Shown one piece after another: positions 7,783-16,743 of a stretch of 59,109 nt of DNA. Within the stretch, counting starts at the first letter, position 1, and each line of letters starts with the position of its first letter. The translations under genes and the position numbers were made by a program. This DNA comes from an uncultured Clostridia bacterium (GTDB taxonomy: Bacteria > Bacillota > Clostridia > TANB77 > CAG-508), in the NCBI GenBank assembly GCA_944386175.1, contig CALXAB010000006.1, positions 1-59,109 on the forward strand, given 5' to 3'. Below the pieces are notes generated by a model. The model did no database searches, was not told the DNA's origin, and worked only from the letters and a program-made list of their open reading frames with translations.

Positions 7783-9545
7783 TTAAAAATTGTCAAATGT
7801 AATTTCCTCAAAATCATCATCATTTGAAATATCTTTTTTAGGTACTTTTTCTATTTTAGATTTAGTTTCTACTTGTTTATTATCATTCCAATTAGGCTTA
7901 TAATTACTAACAGAAACATCTTTTAATTTTTTAGATAGGGGATGTTCTGTATATATCATTTTATCTAACAATAATGGCTTATTTCCACGAATATTAACAA
8001 TCAACTTATCATGGGGAAGTCTTAATATTTCATCTGCATTTAACAAATTCCTTTTTAGGCTAGATATATTTTTTTGACCAAACTCTAAATCTCCTTCTAT
8101 TCCTGCATCTTTTTTTATACTTTGAGTTTCTGCTGTTGCAACACCTAACAAGGAACTAAAATATTCTGCAGATAAAGTATCTGTTACACCGTAAGCATAG
8201 TCTTAAATCACAATTACCGAATTATTTCCTGCCAAACATCATTAGGATAACGGCTTTTTATTTGACCTATATTTTGAAATATTGGTATTAAATTTATTGA
8301 CCTACTTCTAACAGTAGATATTTTCTTATTAAATTCGGTTATTACTTCACTTCCGTATTGTACCTATGTTTGCAAATTCATCAAGGAAAAAAAACACCTC
8401 ATTTTCACATTTGCCATCTTCTTTTGAATCTGCATATTTTACGAGTTTTATAAACAAAAATGTAAAGAAGAGTGATACAATAAAATCTTTGCTAGAATCG
8501 ACATCAGAACTTATTACATAATAAATACAAGGTCTTTTAGCAGGAAGTACAAGGTCAATATCAGTTGCATTAGTAAGTTCTTGTAAATCTTTATTTTGAA
8601 AGGCTTGAAGTCTTGTACCTAAACCTGTTAAAACAGATGCTTTAATAGTATCACTACCAGTTGCATAGACATTATATGACATACGAGCAGGACTATCTTT
8701 TGGTAAACTTCTAAAAAGATTATCTAAGGATTCAATATCACCACTTGCAATCATTTTGTATATATCAGTTAATGTATTTTGTTCTATCTTATTTTCTAAA
8801 AAATAGAACTCAAATGCTTTAAGTAAGTTTTCCTCTGCACGTGGCCAAAAGTCATCTTTTCCTCTTTTCTTTTAAGTTCCTGCAATAATAACATTTGAAC
8901 TTGTTTGAATATCTGTAATATCTGTATTTTCGCCAAGTGGATTCCATCTATCAGAGTGTTTTAAATCTTTTAAATTTAATACTTTAACTACATATTTATT
9001 TTCTCTAAATATTGTATTTGTTTTTCGATAAATTTCTCCTTTAACATCTGTAACAATAATTGATTTTTTATATTTTAATAGTTCCAATAGGTTGGTAATA
9101 AGAAAACCGTATTGTTTTCATACTACCACTACTTCCAAAAACAGAAATGTTTTTATTAAAGAAACTGTCAAAGGGTAGTTTTATAATGTCATTGTTTCTT
9201 TTTCCTAGTATTATTCCCGGTACATTATTCCTTCCAAGAATTCCATCTATCTCATTATCATTTAGCCAATCAGCAGTACCGATATGTTCCATCTTCTGAT
9301 TTTAATTTAATTCCTTTTATTTCATCTTTTTTATAAAAGACTACTAACTTTATTGATAATATAATTAAAATTGAAATAATGGCAATTATGGAGCAAATAA
9401 CGGTATAATAAAAATTAGTTAAAACAATATTTTTCTCAAAGCATATATTTAAAACATTTATATAATTTTTTATATTTATATCTAATATAATATTTAAAAT
9501 AAAAATTACAAAAATTGATACATAAAGAAAAATCTTTTTAGCCAT
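7783..9545 (-). CDS. virD4: VirD4/TraG-type coupling protein with five CGG +1 shifts and one in-frame TAA
   Basis: Reads as one coupling protein of about 585 codons only if five in-frame CGG codons (9279-9281, 9107-9109, 8353-8355, 8217-8219, 8189-8191) are +1 shifted. Residues 1-75 hold two membrane segments. Then come GTYGTADWL, the Walker A FGSSGSMKT near residue 140, DDFWPRAEENLLKAFE near 235, the Walker B FFFLDEFANIG near 390, and IGNCDLRLCLGVTDT near 441-455. It brings the relaxosome to the secretion channel. A TAA at 8872-8874 lies in frame between IIAGT and KKRGKDDFWP and is not explained by CGG; it could be a nonsense mutation, readthrough or an error. The start overlaps the upstream gene by 8 bases. 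Confidence 0.85.
8189..8191 (-). other. In-frame CGG, +1 shift site 6
   Basis: Context TTA CGG T in virD4. The shift gives LCLGVTDTLSAEYF; the zero frame leaves the family. Confidence 0.85.
8217..8219 (-). other. In-frame CGG, +1 shift site 5
   Basis: Context ATT CGG T in virD4. The shift gives IIGNCDLR; the zero frame reads CGG TAA. Confidence 0.88.
8353..8355 (-). other. In-frame CGG, +1 shift site 4
   Basis: Context ATA CGG A in virD4, just after Walker B. The shift gives NIGTIGSEVITEFNKK; the zero frame reads CGG AAG TGA. Confidence 0.88.
8872..8874 (-). other. In-frame TAA inside the coupling protein gene
   Basis: Context ACT TAA AAG, about codon 224. The same frame continues on both sides with family-typical sequence, so this is a stop within an otherwise intact gene. 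Related proteins often have Gln near here, so CAA to TAA is plausible. Confidence 0.7.
9107..9109 (-). other. In-frame CGG, +1 shift site 3
   Basis: Context ATA CGG T in virD4, right after Walker A. The shift gives GSMKTIGFLITNLLELLK. Confidence 0.9.
9279..9281 (-). other. In-frame CGG, +1 shift site 2
   Basis: Context TAT CGG T in virD4. The shift gives DGTYGTADWLND; the zero frame reads CGG TAC TGC TGA. Confidence 0.88.
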
Positions 9546-10461
9546 AAACTTTTATATCTTTTTCTATGAAATCAGATATATTAATAAGTTTATAATTTGC
9601 AAGTGGTAGTTCTTTTCCTAATAAATTTACTATTTCTTGACTACAAACGATATCTGCTTGTTTTCTTTCATTACTTTGTAAAAATACTTTTATTCTATTT
9701 ATTTTTTCAGCATCTAATAAATAAAATGTGCTAATGTATTTGTCTTTGTTATTTGTATAATCACAAGAATTATATTCTGATATATGAACCGTGTTTTTAT
9801 ATAATTTTTGTATTATTTGGGGCCAATTTACTTGGTTTATATATTTTAATTTTTCTAATTCCTCATCTGTATCATTTGATATGATAACAGAATTAAAACC
9901 AAATGCAAAATCTTTTAAATTTATTCTATCTATATCGTTTACAAGTATTAAAATATTTTTATAATTTGTTTCTTTTTGAAGATCAAATATAACTGCTCTT
10001 ATATATTTTTCTGTATGTTCTTCCGATATATGATAAGTTAAATATTTTACACCAAATATATTTAAAATTCCTATAAATTTTCTTGAACTTTCTGTAAAGG
10101 CTGTCTTATCTTTAATCTCAAAAGATGGGGTGAATGATATTTTAGTGTCTTTATTATATAATGCTGCTAAATGACTTATAAATTTTAGCCTATCTGTATA
10201 TTTTTTGTCATATCTTAATTGTGATGCTTTCTGTCCTATTATTTTCATAAAATATTGTCCATTTTCTGCTAGAACTAAATATTTTTTATATCTTCTTAAA
10301 ATATTGTTTCTAATTAACTTAGCAATTCTTTTAGGATAATAGGTATCATTAAAGAAATATTTTACATCTTTATTTGATAGATATTGAAAGCGACCAATAA
10401 ATCTTACTAATTCAATTTCATTTTCATTCTTTGGAAAAATACTTTTAATAATAATCACCAC
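9538..10461 (-). CDS. Winged-helix conjugation-associated protein
   Basis: A 307-residue cytoplasmic protein. Residues about 15-75 look like a winged helix (ELVRFIGRFQYLSNKDVKYF, then RIAKLIRNNILRRYKKYLVL), as in replication-relaxation-like proteins of conjugative elements. The remainder has a Rossmann-like alternation (ILILVNDIDRI, NSVIISNDTDEEL) without a recognisable active site. It lies immediately upstream of the coupling protein gene and overlaps it by 8 bases, so the two are translationally coupled. A role in DNA processing is inferred from position only. Confidence 0.65.
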   Translation of the reverse strand: MVIIIKSIFPKNENEIELVRFIGRFQYLSNKDVKYFFNDTYYPKRIAKLIRNNILRRYKKYLVLAENGQYFMKIIGQKASQLRYDKKYTDRLKFISHLAALYNKDTKISFTPSFEIKDKTAFTESSRKFIGILNIFGVKYLTYHISEEHTEKYIRAVIFDLQKETNYKNILILVNDIDRINLKDFAFGFNSVIISNDTDEELEKLKYINQVNWPQIIQKLYKNTVHISEYNSCDYTNNKDKYISTFYLLDAEKINRIKVFLQSNERKQADIVCSQEIVNLLGKELPLANYKLINISDFIEKDIKVYG

Positions 10462-10492
10462 CTTTACAAATAATTTTCATATACAGAACTTT

Positions 10493-10536
10493 GGCTAGGA
10501 ATGTGATAGCTCACGCTCTCACACACCTATCCAGCC
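10493..10536. repeat. Imperfect inverted repeat in an operon gap
   Basis: TGTGATAGC and GCTCTCACA pair 8 of 9 around a TCAC loop, extended outward by GGCT and GGA/TCC. It lies in a 159-base gap between the RusA-like gene and the winged-helix gene. No T tail on either strand, so it is not a normal terminator; it could be a protein-binding site, an RNA-processing site or an oriT-like structure. Confidence 0.45.
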
Positions 10537-10620
10537 GAGTTTAAAATGTCATTTCAAATGCTTTGAAGTATTGAAATATAAGTGTTTTCTAAAATAAAAA
10601 AATGTCCTAATTTTCAAGAT

Positions 10621-11232
10621 TTAAAAATCAGAAAAAAAGACATTTTCATCTAATACATTTTTAAAAAGATTTTCAGCATTTTTTATATTAGTAATATAAA
10701 CTTCCGTATGTGGTTCATTTGAAAAAGCACCACCTGCAGCATAAAACATTTCATCAATATTGTCATCTTTTATAATTTTATTTGCAATTAAAGAATCAAA
10801 TATTGGTTTTATAAATTTATTGTCGATATCCCAACCCTTGATATTGTCAAATATTTTAATATACACAAAAACTTTTTCACTAAACATATTTTGATATGGC
10901 TTAGTTACTTCTGTTATATTTAGTAATATATTTTTATAAGCATGTGTTTTTAAATTTCTATATGATGGCATTGGTTCAGGTATATATATTTTCAATGTAT
11001 TATCTATAACCTCAGCCTTATATTCGTAACTAATATTTTTTATTTTATCTGTCTTATATTCTACTGTATTATTGTATAATTTTATTTCACTTAAAATGTT
11101 ATATCTTCTTTTTTCTAAATTTCTCAAAAAATTTTCCATTTGAATATCATTTACACTTTTGGATTTTGTAATTTTTTCTATATCACTTTCTAAACTTAAT
11201 AATTCCTTAAATAATTTATCTGATAAAATCAT
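10621..11232 (-). CDS. RusA-like protein with N-terminal helical extension
   Basis: A 203-residue protein. The first 75 residues are helical. The C-terminal half matches the layout of RusA-type Holliday junction endonucleases: a beta segment, HAYKNILLN, then GWDIDNKFIKPIFDSLIANK, then IIKDDNIDEMFYAAGG. The paired acidic motifs (DIDN and KDDN) are the expected catalytic or metal positions. It may resolve DNA junctions during ICE transfer, or be one of the DUF6100-like proteins that carry this fold in mobile elements. It has its own RBS just after spoVG. Confidence 0.65.
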   Translation of the reverse strand: MILSDKLFKELLSLESDIEKITKSKSVNDIQMENFLRNLEKRRYNILSEIKLYNNTVEYKTDKIKNISYEYKAEVIDNTLKIYIPEPMPSYRNLKTHAYKNILLNITEVTKPYQNMFSEKVFVYIKIFDNIKGWDIDNKFIKPIFDSLIANKIIKDDNIDEMFYAAGGAFSNEPHTEVYITNIKNAENLFKNVLDENVFFSDF

Positions 11233-11279
11233 AAAAAAAGTCCTTTCTAATATAGTAAGGGCAAATAAAGGACAAAATA

Positions 11280-11555
11280 CTATTCTTCGTCTAATTTATC
11301 ATAAGCATTAAATATTTCTTTTGTAATTAATGTTCTTACTTCTTGATTTAATGGATGGCATAAATCTTTATATGCTCTTTTTTCTCCTGGCAATCTACGA
11401 GAAGGCATTGCAACAAACCTTCCAGTTCTTTGGTTTTCTAATATACGTATTCCTCTAATAATAAAGCAATCATTGATTACTATATTTGCATAACCTAATA
11501 ATGCACCTCTTTGTTTAATTTTAAAAATTCTAACTTCTGTAATTTTAAATTCCAT
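11280..11555 (-). CDS. spoVG: SpoVG-family DNA/RNA-binding regulator
   Basis: A 91-residue protein of full family length. It has the characteristic ITEVRIFKI start, the INDCFIIRGIRILEN core and the FVAMPSRRLPGEKRAYKDLC loop followed by HPLNQEVRTLI. SpoVG proteins bind nucleic acid and act as pleiotropic regulators, and extra copies are common in conjugative elements. AGGAGG lies upstream. It sits between the adhesin gene and the RusA-like gene in the ICE operon. Confidence 0.92.
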   Translation of the reverse strand: MEFKITEVRIFKIKQRGALLGYANIVINDCFIIRGIRILENQRTGRFVAMPSRRLPGEKRAYKDLCHPLNQEVRTLITKEIFNAYDKLDEE

Positions 11556-11613
11556 AAATAAATCCTCCTATAAATTGTATTAAAGGGCAAATAATAAAGA
11601 ATTTATATATTTT

Positions 11614-14185
11614 TTATTTTCCTGTTTTAGGTAATGTTTCACAAGTAGGTTTTTCAGGAATATGTGTAATTGTTGTCCATTTACTGTCAGCCTCAGCAGT
11701 TACACCATAATAGATACCTACTGTTTTTGTATGATTTGTAAAAGTATCTCCATCTTTTAAAGTATCAAAAGATATGCAAGTCATTGTTGGAGATGTTACT
11801 TCTCTAAATCCTTTTTCTACTTTTCCAAAGTCAAAACAAGTTTCTGTGATATATTCATCTTCTGCTAAATCTATTGTTGTAAAATCTAAATCATAATTTT
11901 CTTGTGTACTTAAATCTTCTTTAAATAATACATAATCTTCTGACTTGTTTGTTTTATAGTAAACATCATAAGTTAAATCTTGATTCCATGTACCTGTTGT
12001 CATTGTTTGAAGTCTTATATAATCTGTTGGAATATAGTCATACCATTTGAAATTATCTAAATATACATTAGAATTATTTGCAACATTAGTAAATGTATAA
12101 TCAACTTTTTCTCCTGGTTTAATTTCTGTTGTACCTTCTTTGTCAACATCTACTGTAATATCTGTTGGCTCATTATCTATTTCTACTGGTACAGTTTCTC
12201 CATTGTTTACAATTTCAAATTCATAAGTATTTTCATTTAATAAATAGTAAACAGAGCCTGTATCTAGTTCTTTTAGATAGTATTTTCCTTTTACTAATTC
12301 ATCGCTTGTTGCTTTTCCGTTTTCATCTGTGATTAAAGTATCAATTAACTCATCATTTTCATTATATAGACCAAATTCAGCACCTTCTAATTTTTTATCT
12401 TTATCTTTTGAGTCTACTTTTGTAATTTCAACAAATCCTTTAATTTTTTCATTAGTAAATTGAACATTTGTGATTTGATTTTCTTCTAATTTTATTGTTT
12501 GTGGTTCTTCATTTAATACATAGTTCTCTTGTGTTTTTACTTCTCTTAAAGTTAGTTCAGAGAAATCTCTAACAGGATATCTTTTTGTTAGTGCCTCACC
12601 GTTTTCATCAGTGATTATTTTCTCTAAAACATTGCCGTCTTTATCTAATACTTCAAATTCAACACCTTCCAATTTGACCTCATTATTATCTAAATCTACT
12701 TTTATAACACGAATTTGACCTTTCTTTAATTCATTTTCGATAGTATTTGCTGTATCTTTATCCCACACAACTTCTGTTGTTGTATCTTCGGCCAAGTTAT
12801 ACCATTTATTTGTTTCTTTTTCTATCCATTTGTAATTACCTGTTCGTAGATTTTTAACATGGATTTCTCCATTTTCATCTGTAACATAAGTTCCAATTAC
12901 TTTTCCAAATTCTTCACTATATAAGTCAAAAGTAACACCACCTAAGCTAATTCGGTTATTGTCTTTATCTACCTTATATACTGTCAAATCTCCTTTTTTA
13001 TGTTCATTTGTAATTGTCTTTGTAGTTGTTTTATCAAACTCTACATTTACATCAAATTCAGCATCAGACAATATATAATTATCATTTGTAGCAATTTCTT
13101 TTAAAATATAATTTCCTTGATATAGGCTAGGGAATGTAGCCTCACCATTTTCGTTAGTAGTAGCATTTGCTATAACTGTACCATCATCTTTTGTTAATTG
13201 GAATGTAACCCCTTGAATTGGCTCATTAGTATCTTCATCATTTTTAATTATTTTTATTTTTCCTGTATTTGTTTTTACATTTAGGTCAGCACGACCAGCA
13301 ACATCTCCAAACGGATCGAAAGTAAGTAAATAATCCTGAGTTCCAGGAACAGTTGTCTGTCCGATAGAAAACTGGATAAACTCTACATTTCGCTTGTAAT
13401 ACTATTGTAGCATTTATATCATTAGACAGACTTGATTTAGGTATTCTAACCTTAAAATGTTCACTTCCACTAAATGTTGATTGAACATTATTTGACATAT
13501 TTGTAATTTGACTACCATCAGGTAATCCATTAGTTGCAGTAATAGTATATTGTGAAGTTTCAACAGGTGAATTTATAGAATATTCTTGTGAGTAATAATC
13601 ACCATCTTCAACAAAATTGCCTACTTTATTTGTTGTAACATCAGTATTCATAGGTGTTTGTGTACCATTGCGACCAATATCTACTAATCTAATAATAGCA
13701 TTTTTTATGGCTTGACCTCTGCTATCTCCACCATTATAAAAACTATTTACATCTCTACCGTCTAAAACCCTATAAATTGCTTGTTTAGTAGCGACAAAAG
13801 CATCATATTGATTTTCTAATCCCATACTTTGAGGACTTTGATATGGATAGCCATTGATTGCTACTCTCCATATACGAACATCATTGATTACATCATTTAC
13901 ATTTACACTATACTCTGGTTCAGTTCCTACACCTGGCAAGTTTGATTGTAGGCAATAAGCAGGATACTGTTTTCCACCTTCCTCATAATATACATATGTT
14001 GTTTTTACATAAGACCAAGCATTTTGTGAACTATCCCAAAACTGCAAATGGTATCCACAGTCTCCACCATTTTTTATCAAGGCTGAACTTATTGGGGTTG
14101 CAGCAAATACATTTGAAAATACAGAGAATAAACTTAAAACTAATAGCAAAATTGCTATTCCTTTTTTTGCACATTTCTTTATCAT
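11614..14185 (-). CDS. Thioester/Cna-B repeat surface adhesin with one CGG +1 shift
   Basis: An 856-residue protein across the CGG at 13361-13363. It has a signal peptide (residues 1-29) and a TQXA-type thioester domain (Cys in AYCLQSNL, Gln in TKQAIYRVL). The domain end VYPVFYGQTTVPGTQDYLL is restored only by the shift. Four Cna-B/SpaA-like domains follow (roughly 295-680), then a DUF11-like domain. It ends in LPKTGK directly before the stop, with no hydrophobic helix or charged tail, so the sorting signal looks truncated. It probably promotes attachment of mating cells, and the sortase at 15058 would be its partner. AGGAGG precedes the ATG. Confidence 0.85.
13361..13363 (-). other. In-frame CGG, +1 shift site 7
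   Basis: Codon 275 of the adhesin gene, context TAT CGG A. The shift gives YPVFYGQTTVPGTQDY and stays open for 582 further codons; the zero frame stops 24 codons later. Confidence 0.9.
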
Positions 14186-14244
14186 ATAAATTTCCTCCTA
14201 TAATAAATTTGAAGGGTATAGAAGGAAACACTATATTTAAGTAT

Positions 14245-14272
14245 TTAAAAAAGCACCTATAAAAGTGCTTTT
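14245..14272 (-). terminator. Terminator after the 232-residue gene
   Basis: AAGCAC and GTGCTT form the stem and T6 follows on the minus strand. It separates the 232-residue gene from the adhesin gene, which should then have its own promoter in about 14186-14244. Confidence 0.65.
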
Positions 14273-14274
14273 AC

Positions 14275-14973
14275 CTATAATATGTAACATTCCGTCATGA
14301 TTAGTTGACCGTTATAATAATAATCTTCTGCATATATTCTTATTGTACCAAATTTTAATCTTATAGCATTTATTACTCTGCTTTCTGTGAATGTAAATTG
14401 ATTTGTTTGATTTTTAATTGAAGAATCTATAACTATATTATATCCAAATGTTTTCATATCTTGTGTTTCATTATTTTGGATTACTTGTTTTATTCTACTA
14501 ATCATACTATCATTTCTTACATATTTTTCTACATTTGTTTGAGATACTTGTAAAGAACTTTCTTCTTTTGTTTTTTCTTGTTTATTTTCTTGTGTTTCTT
14601 GTTTTTCAGCAACTTGTGTTTCAGTTGCAGTTTCCTTTTTAGGAACAACTGCTACTTGACTTTTACTATTTTGAGCAACTTTTGGTGTGCTTTCTACTGT
14701 AACTTTTTTAGTATTATTTACATTACTATCAGCCATAGTATCTTGTGATTCTGTAATAGTATTATTTTCAGTTACTTCATTTTGAGTTATAGTATTTTCA
14801 TCTATTACATTATTTATAGAATTTTCAGTTGCAATATTTTCTTCTTGTAATTGATTTTCTTGATTTTCTGCTACTTTAATATCTTTTTTAGTAAAGAATA
14901 TTATCAGATTACCCAAAATAACAAAAGTTAAAAAAATAATTATACCTATACAAATTTTCTTTTTTCTATTCAT
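14275..14973 (-). CDS. Membrane-anchored protein with long Thr/Gln/Glu linker
   Basis: A 232-residue protein. Residues 5-27 form a membrane helix and 30-150 a low-complexity Asn/Thr/Gln/Glu linker. The last 80 residues form a compact extracytoplasmic domain (NDSMISRIKQVIQNNETQ, FTESRVINAIRLKFGTIRIY). The layout suits a wall-spanning stalk with a distal domain, next to the sortase and adhesin of the ICE. The domain is not recognised. Confidence 0.6.
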   Translation of the reverse strand: MNRKKKICIGIIIFLTFVILGNLIIFFTKKDIKVAENQENQLQEENIATENSINNVIDENTITQNEVTENNTITESQDTMADSNVNNTKKVTVESTPKVAQNSKSQVAVVPKKETATETQVAEKQETQENKQEKTKEESSLQVSQTNVEKYVRNDSMISRIKQVIQNNETQDMKTFGYNIVIDSSIKNQTNQFTFTESRVINAIRLKFGTIRIYAEDYYYNGQLIMTECYIL

Positions 14974-15057
14974 AAGACATCACCCTTTCATTTAATATGT
15001 TATATTTAAGGGTAACACCTTTTATATAGTTTTGACAATGCTCAAGTAAAGAAAATT

Positions 15058-15648
15058 TTATTTACATTCGATTGCCTGAACGATAAGCCTTAAATTTGGC
15101 TCATTTTTAACACAAGTTACTAATGTTAAAATATTATCATCTGTATCTTCTAATAATGTCCAATCAGTAGCATTTACTTGAACTATTTTATTTACTTCAT
15201 ATTCTTTTGTACCTAAAAAACTTGTATAAGTTATTTTATCTCCATTTTGTAAGGTATATAAATTTTTCCAAACACCTGTATAATTATGTCCTGCTAAACA
15301 GACATTGCCTTCTAAGAATGGAGAATTTTCAAAATGTCCAATGCCTTTATCTAATGTTTCAATATTAGTCCCTTCATATACTAATCCTTCATAATTTATT
15401 TTTGGAATATTTATAACTCCAAAAACTGTTTCTCCATTGATTTTTAATGTCAAATCTTCTTTTGTTACATTTCCATCATCATTAGTTAATCTATCTTGAA
15501 TTTTATCTTCTGTATAGTATTCAGTGGTAGTATCTATTTCTTTTTTATTTATAAAATACTTTACAATAAAAAAGGTTGAAACTACTGCTATTATAACTAA
15601 TATAATGATAGTAAATATTGTAATGGACTTTTTTAGTTTTTTGCTCAA
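15058..15648 (-). CDS. ICE-encoded sortase
   Basis: A 196-residue membrane-anchored cysteine transpeptidase. I start it at the TTG at 15648 because AAAGGAGG lies 8 bases upstream; a frame seven codons longer exists. It has an N-terminal signal-anchor helix and the catalytic His in CLAGHNYTG, Cys in LTLVTCVKNE and Arg in LRLIVQA. The residue order fits class B/D-like sortases. The adjacent adhesin with LPKTGK is the natural candidate substrate. Confidence 0.88.
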   Translation of the reverse strand: MSKKLKKSITIFTIIILVIIAVVSTFFIVKYFINKKEIDTTTEYYTEDKIQDRLTNDDGNVTKEDLTLKINGETVFGVINIPKINYEGLVYEGTNIETLDKGIGHFENSPFLEGNVCLAGHNYTGVWKNLYTLQNGDKITYTSFLGTKEYEVNKIVQVNATDWTLLEDTDDNILTLVTCVKNEPNLRLIVQAIECK

Positions 15649-15680
15649 ATTTTTTACCTCCTTTCCCAAAACAAAAAGAA

Positions 15681-16055
15681 CTAGATATTATCTAATTCTA
15701 ATATTTCTCTTATATAGGGTGAAATTTTAGAAAATGATGATGGATGTTCTAATTTATTACATACATCATCTAAGGTAAATGTGTCAAAAACTATGTCATA
15801 AATTCCTAAAACTAAGGCATCTTTCAACTCATTTACTTTTGAATTTTCTAAAATAAGAATAACTTGTATATCTTTTTGTCTTACTTTAAAAAGAAAATCT
15901 TTAAAGTTAAACTTGTTTGGTTGAACTGTAATAATTAATGCTGTTGCTTCCTTTTCTTCTAATACATAATCAGGATAATAAACAACACGACTATTGGGAA
16001 TTTTTTTATTCAGGTCTTTATCTAATTGTTCTTTTCCTGTAAAAATAAGAACCAT
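15681..16055 (-). CDS. Receiver-like small protein
   Basis: A 124-residue alpha/beta protein with the flavodoxin-like pattern of receiver or CpaE/TadZ N-terminal domains (MVLIFTGKEQLD, ATALIITVQPNK, DIQVILILENSKVNELKDAL, GIYDIVFDTFTLDDV). The usual phospho-Asp is not evident. The ATG lies 3 bases beyond the stop of the M23 gene, whose last codons contain its GGAGGTGAT ribosome site. Role in the conjugation operon unknown. Confidence 0.6.
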   Translation of the reverse strand: MVLIFTGKEQLDKDLNKKIPNSRVVYYPDYVLEEKEATALIITVQPNKFNFKDFLFKVRQKDIQVILILENSKVNELKDALVLGIYDIVFDTFTLDDVCNKLEHPSSFSKISPYIREILELDNI

Positions 16056-16058
16056 TTT

Positions 16059-16743
16059 TTAATCACCTCCTTCGAAATATGTCATTGGATCTACAAAATT
16101 ACCATTTATTCTAACCTCAAAATGTGCATGTGGTCCAGTTGAATATCCTGTTGAGCCAACCTTTAATACTGCTTGTCCTTGTTTTACGATTTGATTTGCG
16201 GTAACTAATATTTCAGAGCCGATGGGCATACAAAGTTACAATTCCATTTCCGGTGGTCAATCATAACCATATTTCCATAAGCATTATTATAATTTGCTCT
16301 TATTACTGTCCCTTCTGCCATTGCCACAAAGTTTGCCCCGAACTGGTGCACTTATATCTGTACCACTATGTAATTTATACATGCCTGTAATTGGATGAGT
16401 TCTCATACCAAATACAGAAGTAACTTTTGTATAACCGTGGGATTGGCCATGTAAACATACCTTTGGGAACTAGCCCATTACCGTTTATTATACTTGTGGG
16501 AGAATTTTCTTTTTCTTGTAACCATTGTGCATATTGTTCTTCGTAGTTATCATTAGCAAGTTGCTCTGCTACTTGCATATCTTCCTCAGTAGTAAATAAT
16601 GAATCTACAACCGTGCATACTGCCAAAACAATTCCTACAATGACTATTATAAATGGTAAAAATGGCTTAATTACCTTAAATACTAATTTCTTAATTTTCT
16701 TTTTTGTCATATCTTTTGCTTTATCTTTAAGAGCCATTTTCAT
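16059..16743 (-). CDS. M23 peptidase of the conjugation system, four CGG +1 shifts
   Basis: Looks destroyed in any single frame. With +1 shifts at the CGG codons at 16435-16437, 16338-16340, 16250-16252 and 16219-16221 it becomes one 226-residue protein. It has an N-terminal membrane helix (about 18-45), then [55 protein letters not shown] and [12 protein letters not shown]. This is a complete LytM-type metallopeptidase core with the HxxxD and HxH zinc ligands. It would open peptidoglycan for the mating channel, as VirB1-like proteins do. All four restored residues are Gly at conserved turns. Confidence 0.88.
16219..16221 (-). other. In-frame CGG, +1 shift site 11
   Basis: Context CAT CGG C in the M23 gene. 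The shift gives [12 protein letters not shown]. Confidence 0.92.
16250..16252 (-). other. In-frame CGG, +1 shift site 10
   Basis: Context CAC CGG A in the M23 gene. The shift gives [13 protein letters not shown], a textbook M23 motif. Confidence 0.92.
16338..16340 (-). other. In-frame CGG, +1 shift site 9
   Basis: Context GTT CGG G in the M23 gene. The shift gives [18 protein letters not shown]. Confidence 0.9.
16435..16437 (-). other. In-frame CGG, +1 shift site 8
   Basis: Context CCA CGG T in the M23 gene. The shift gives [19 protein letters not shown], typical of the M23 entry segment. Confidence 0.92.

Noticed and set aside
7783..9545. Coupling protein gene as a decayed pseudogene with many random frameshifts
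   Set aside because: All five frame breaks are the same event (in-frame CGG, skip C, Gly) and the protein between them is well conserved. Only the TAA at 8872 fits decay.
10493..10536. Rho-independent terminator
   Set aside because: A good stem but no T run on either strand.
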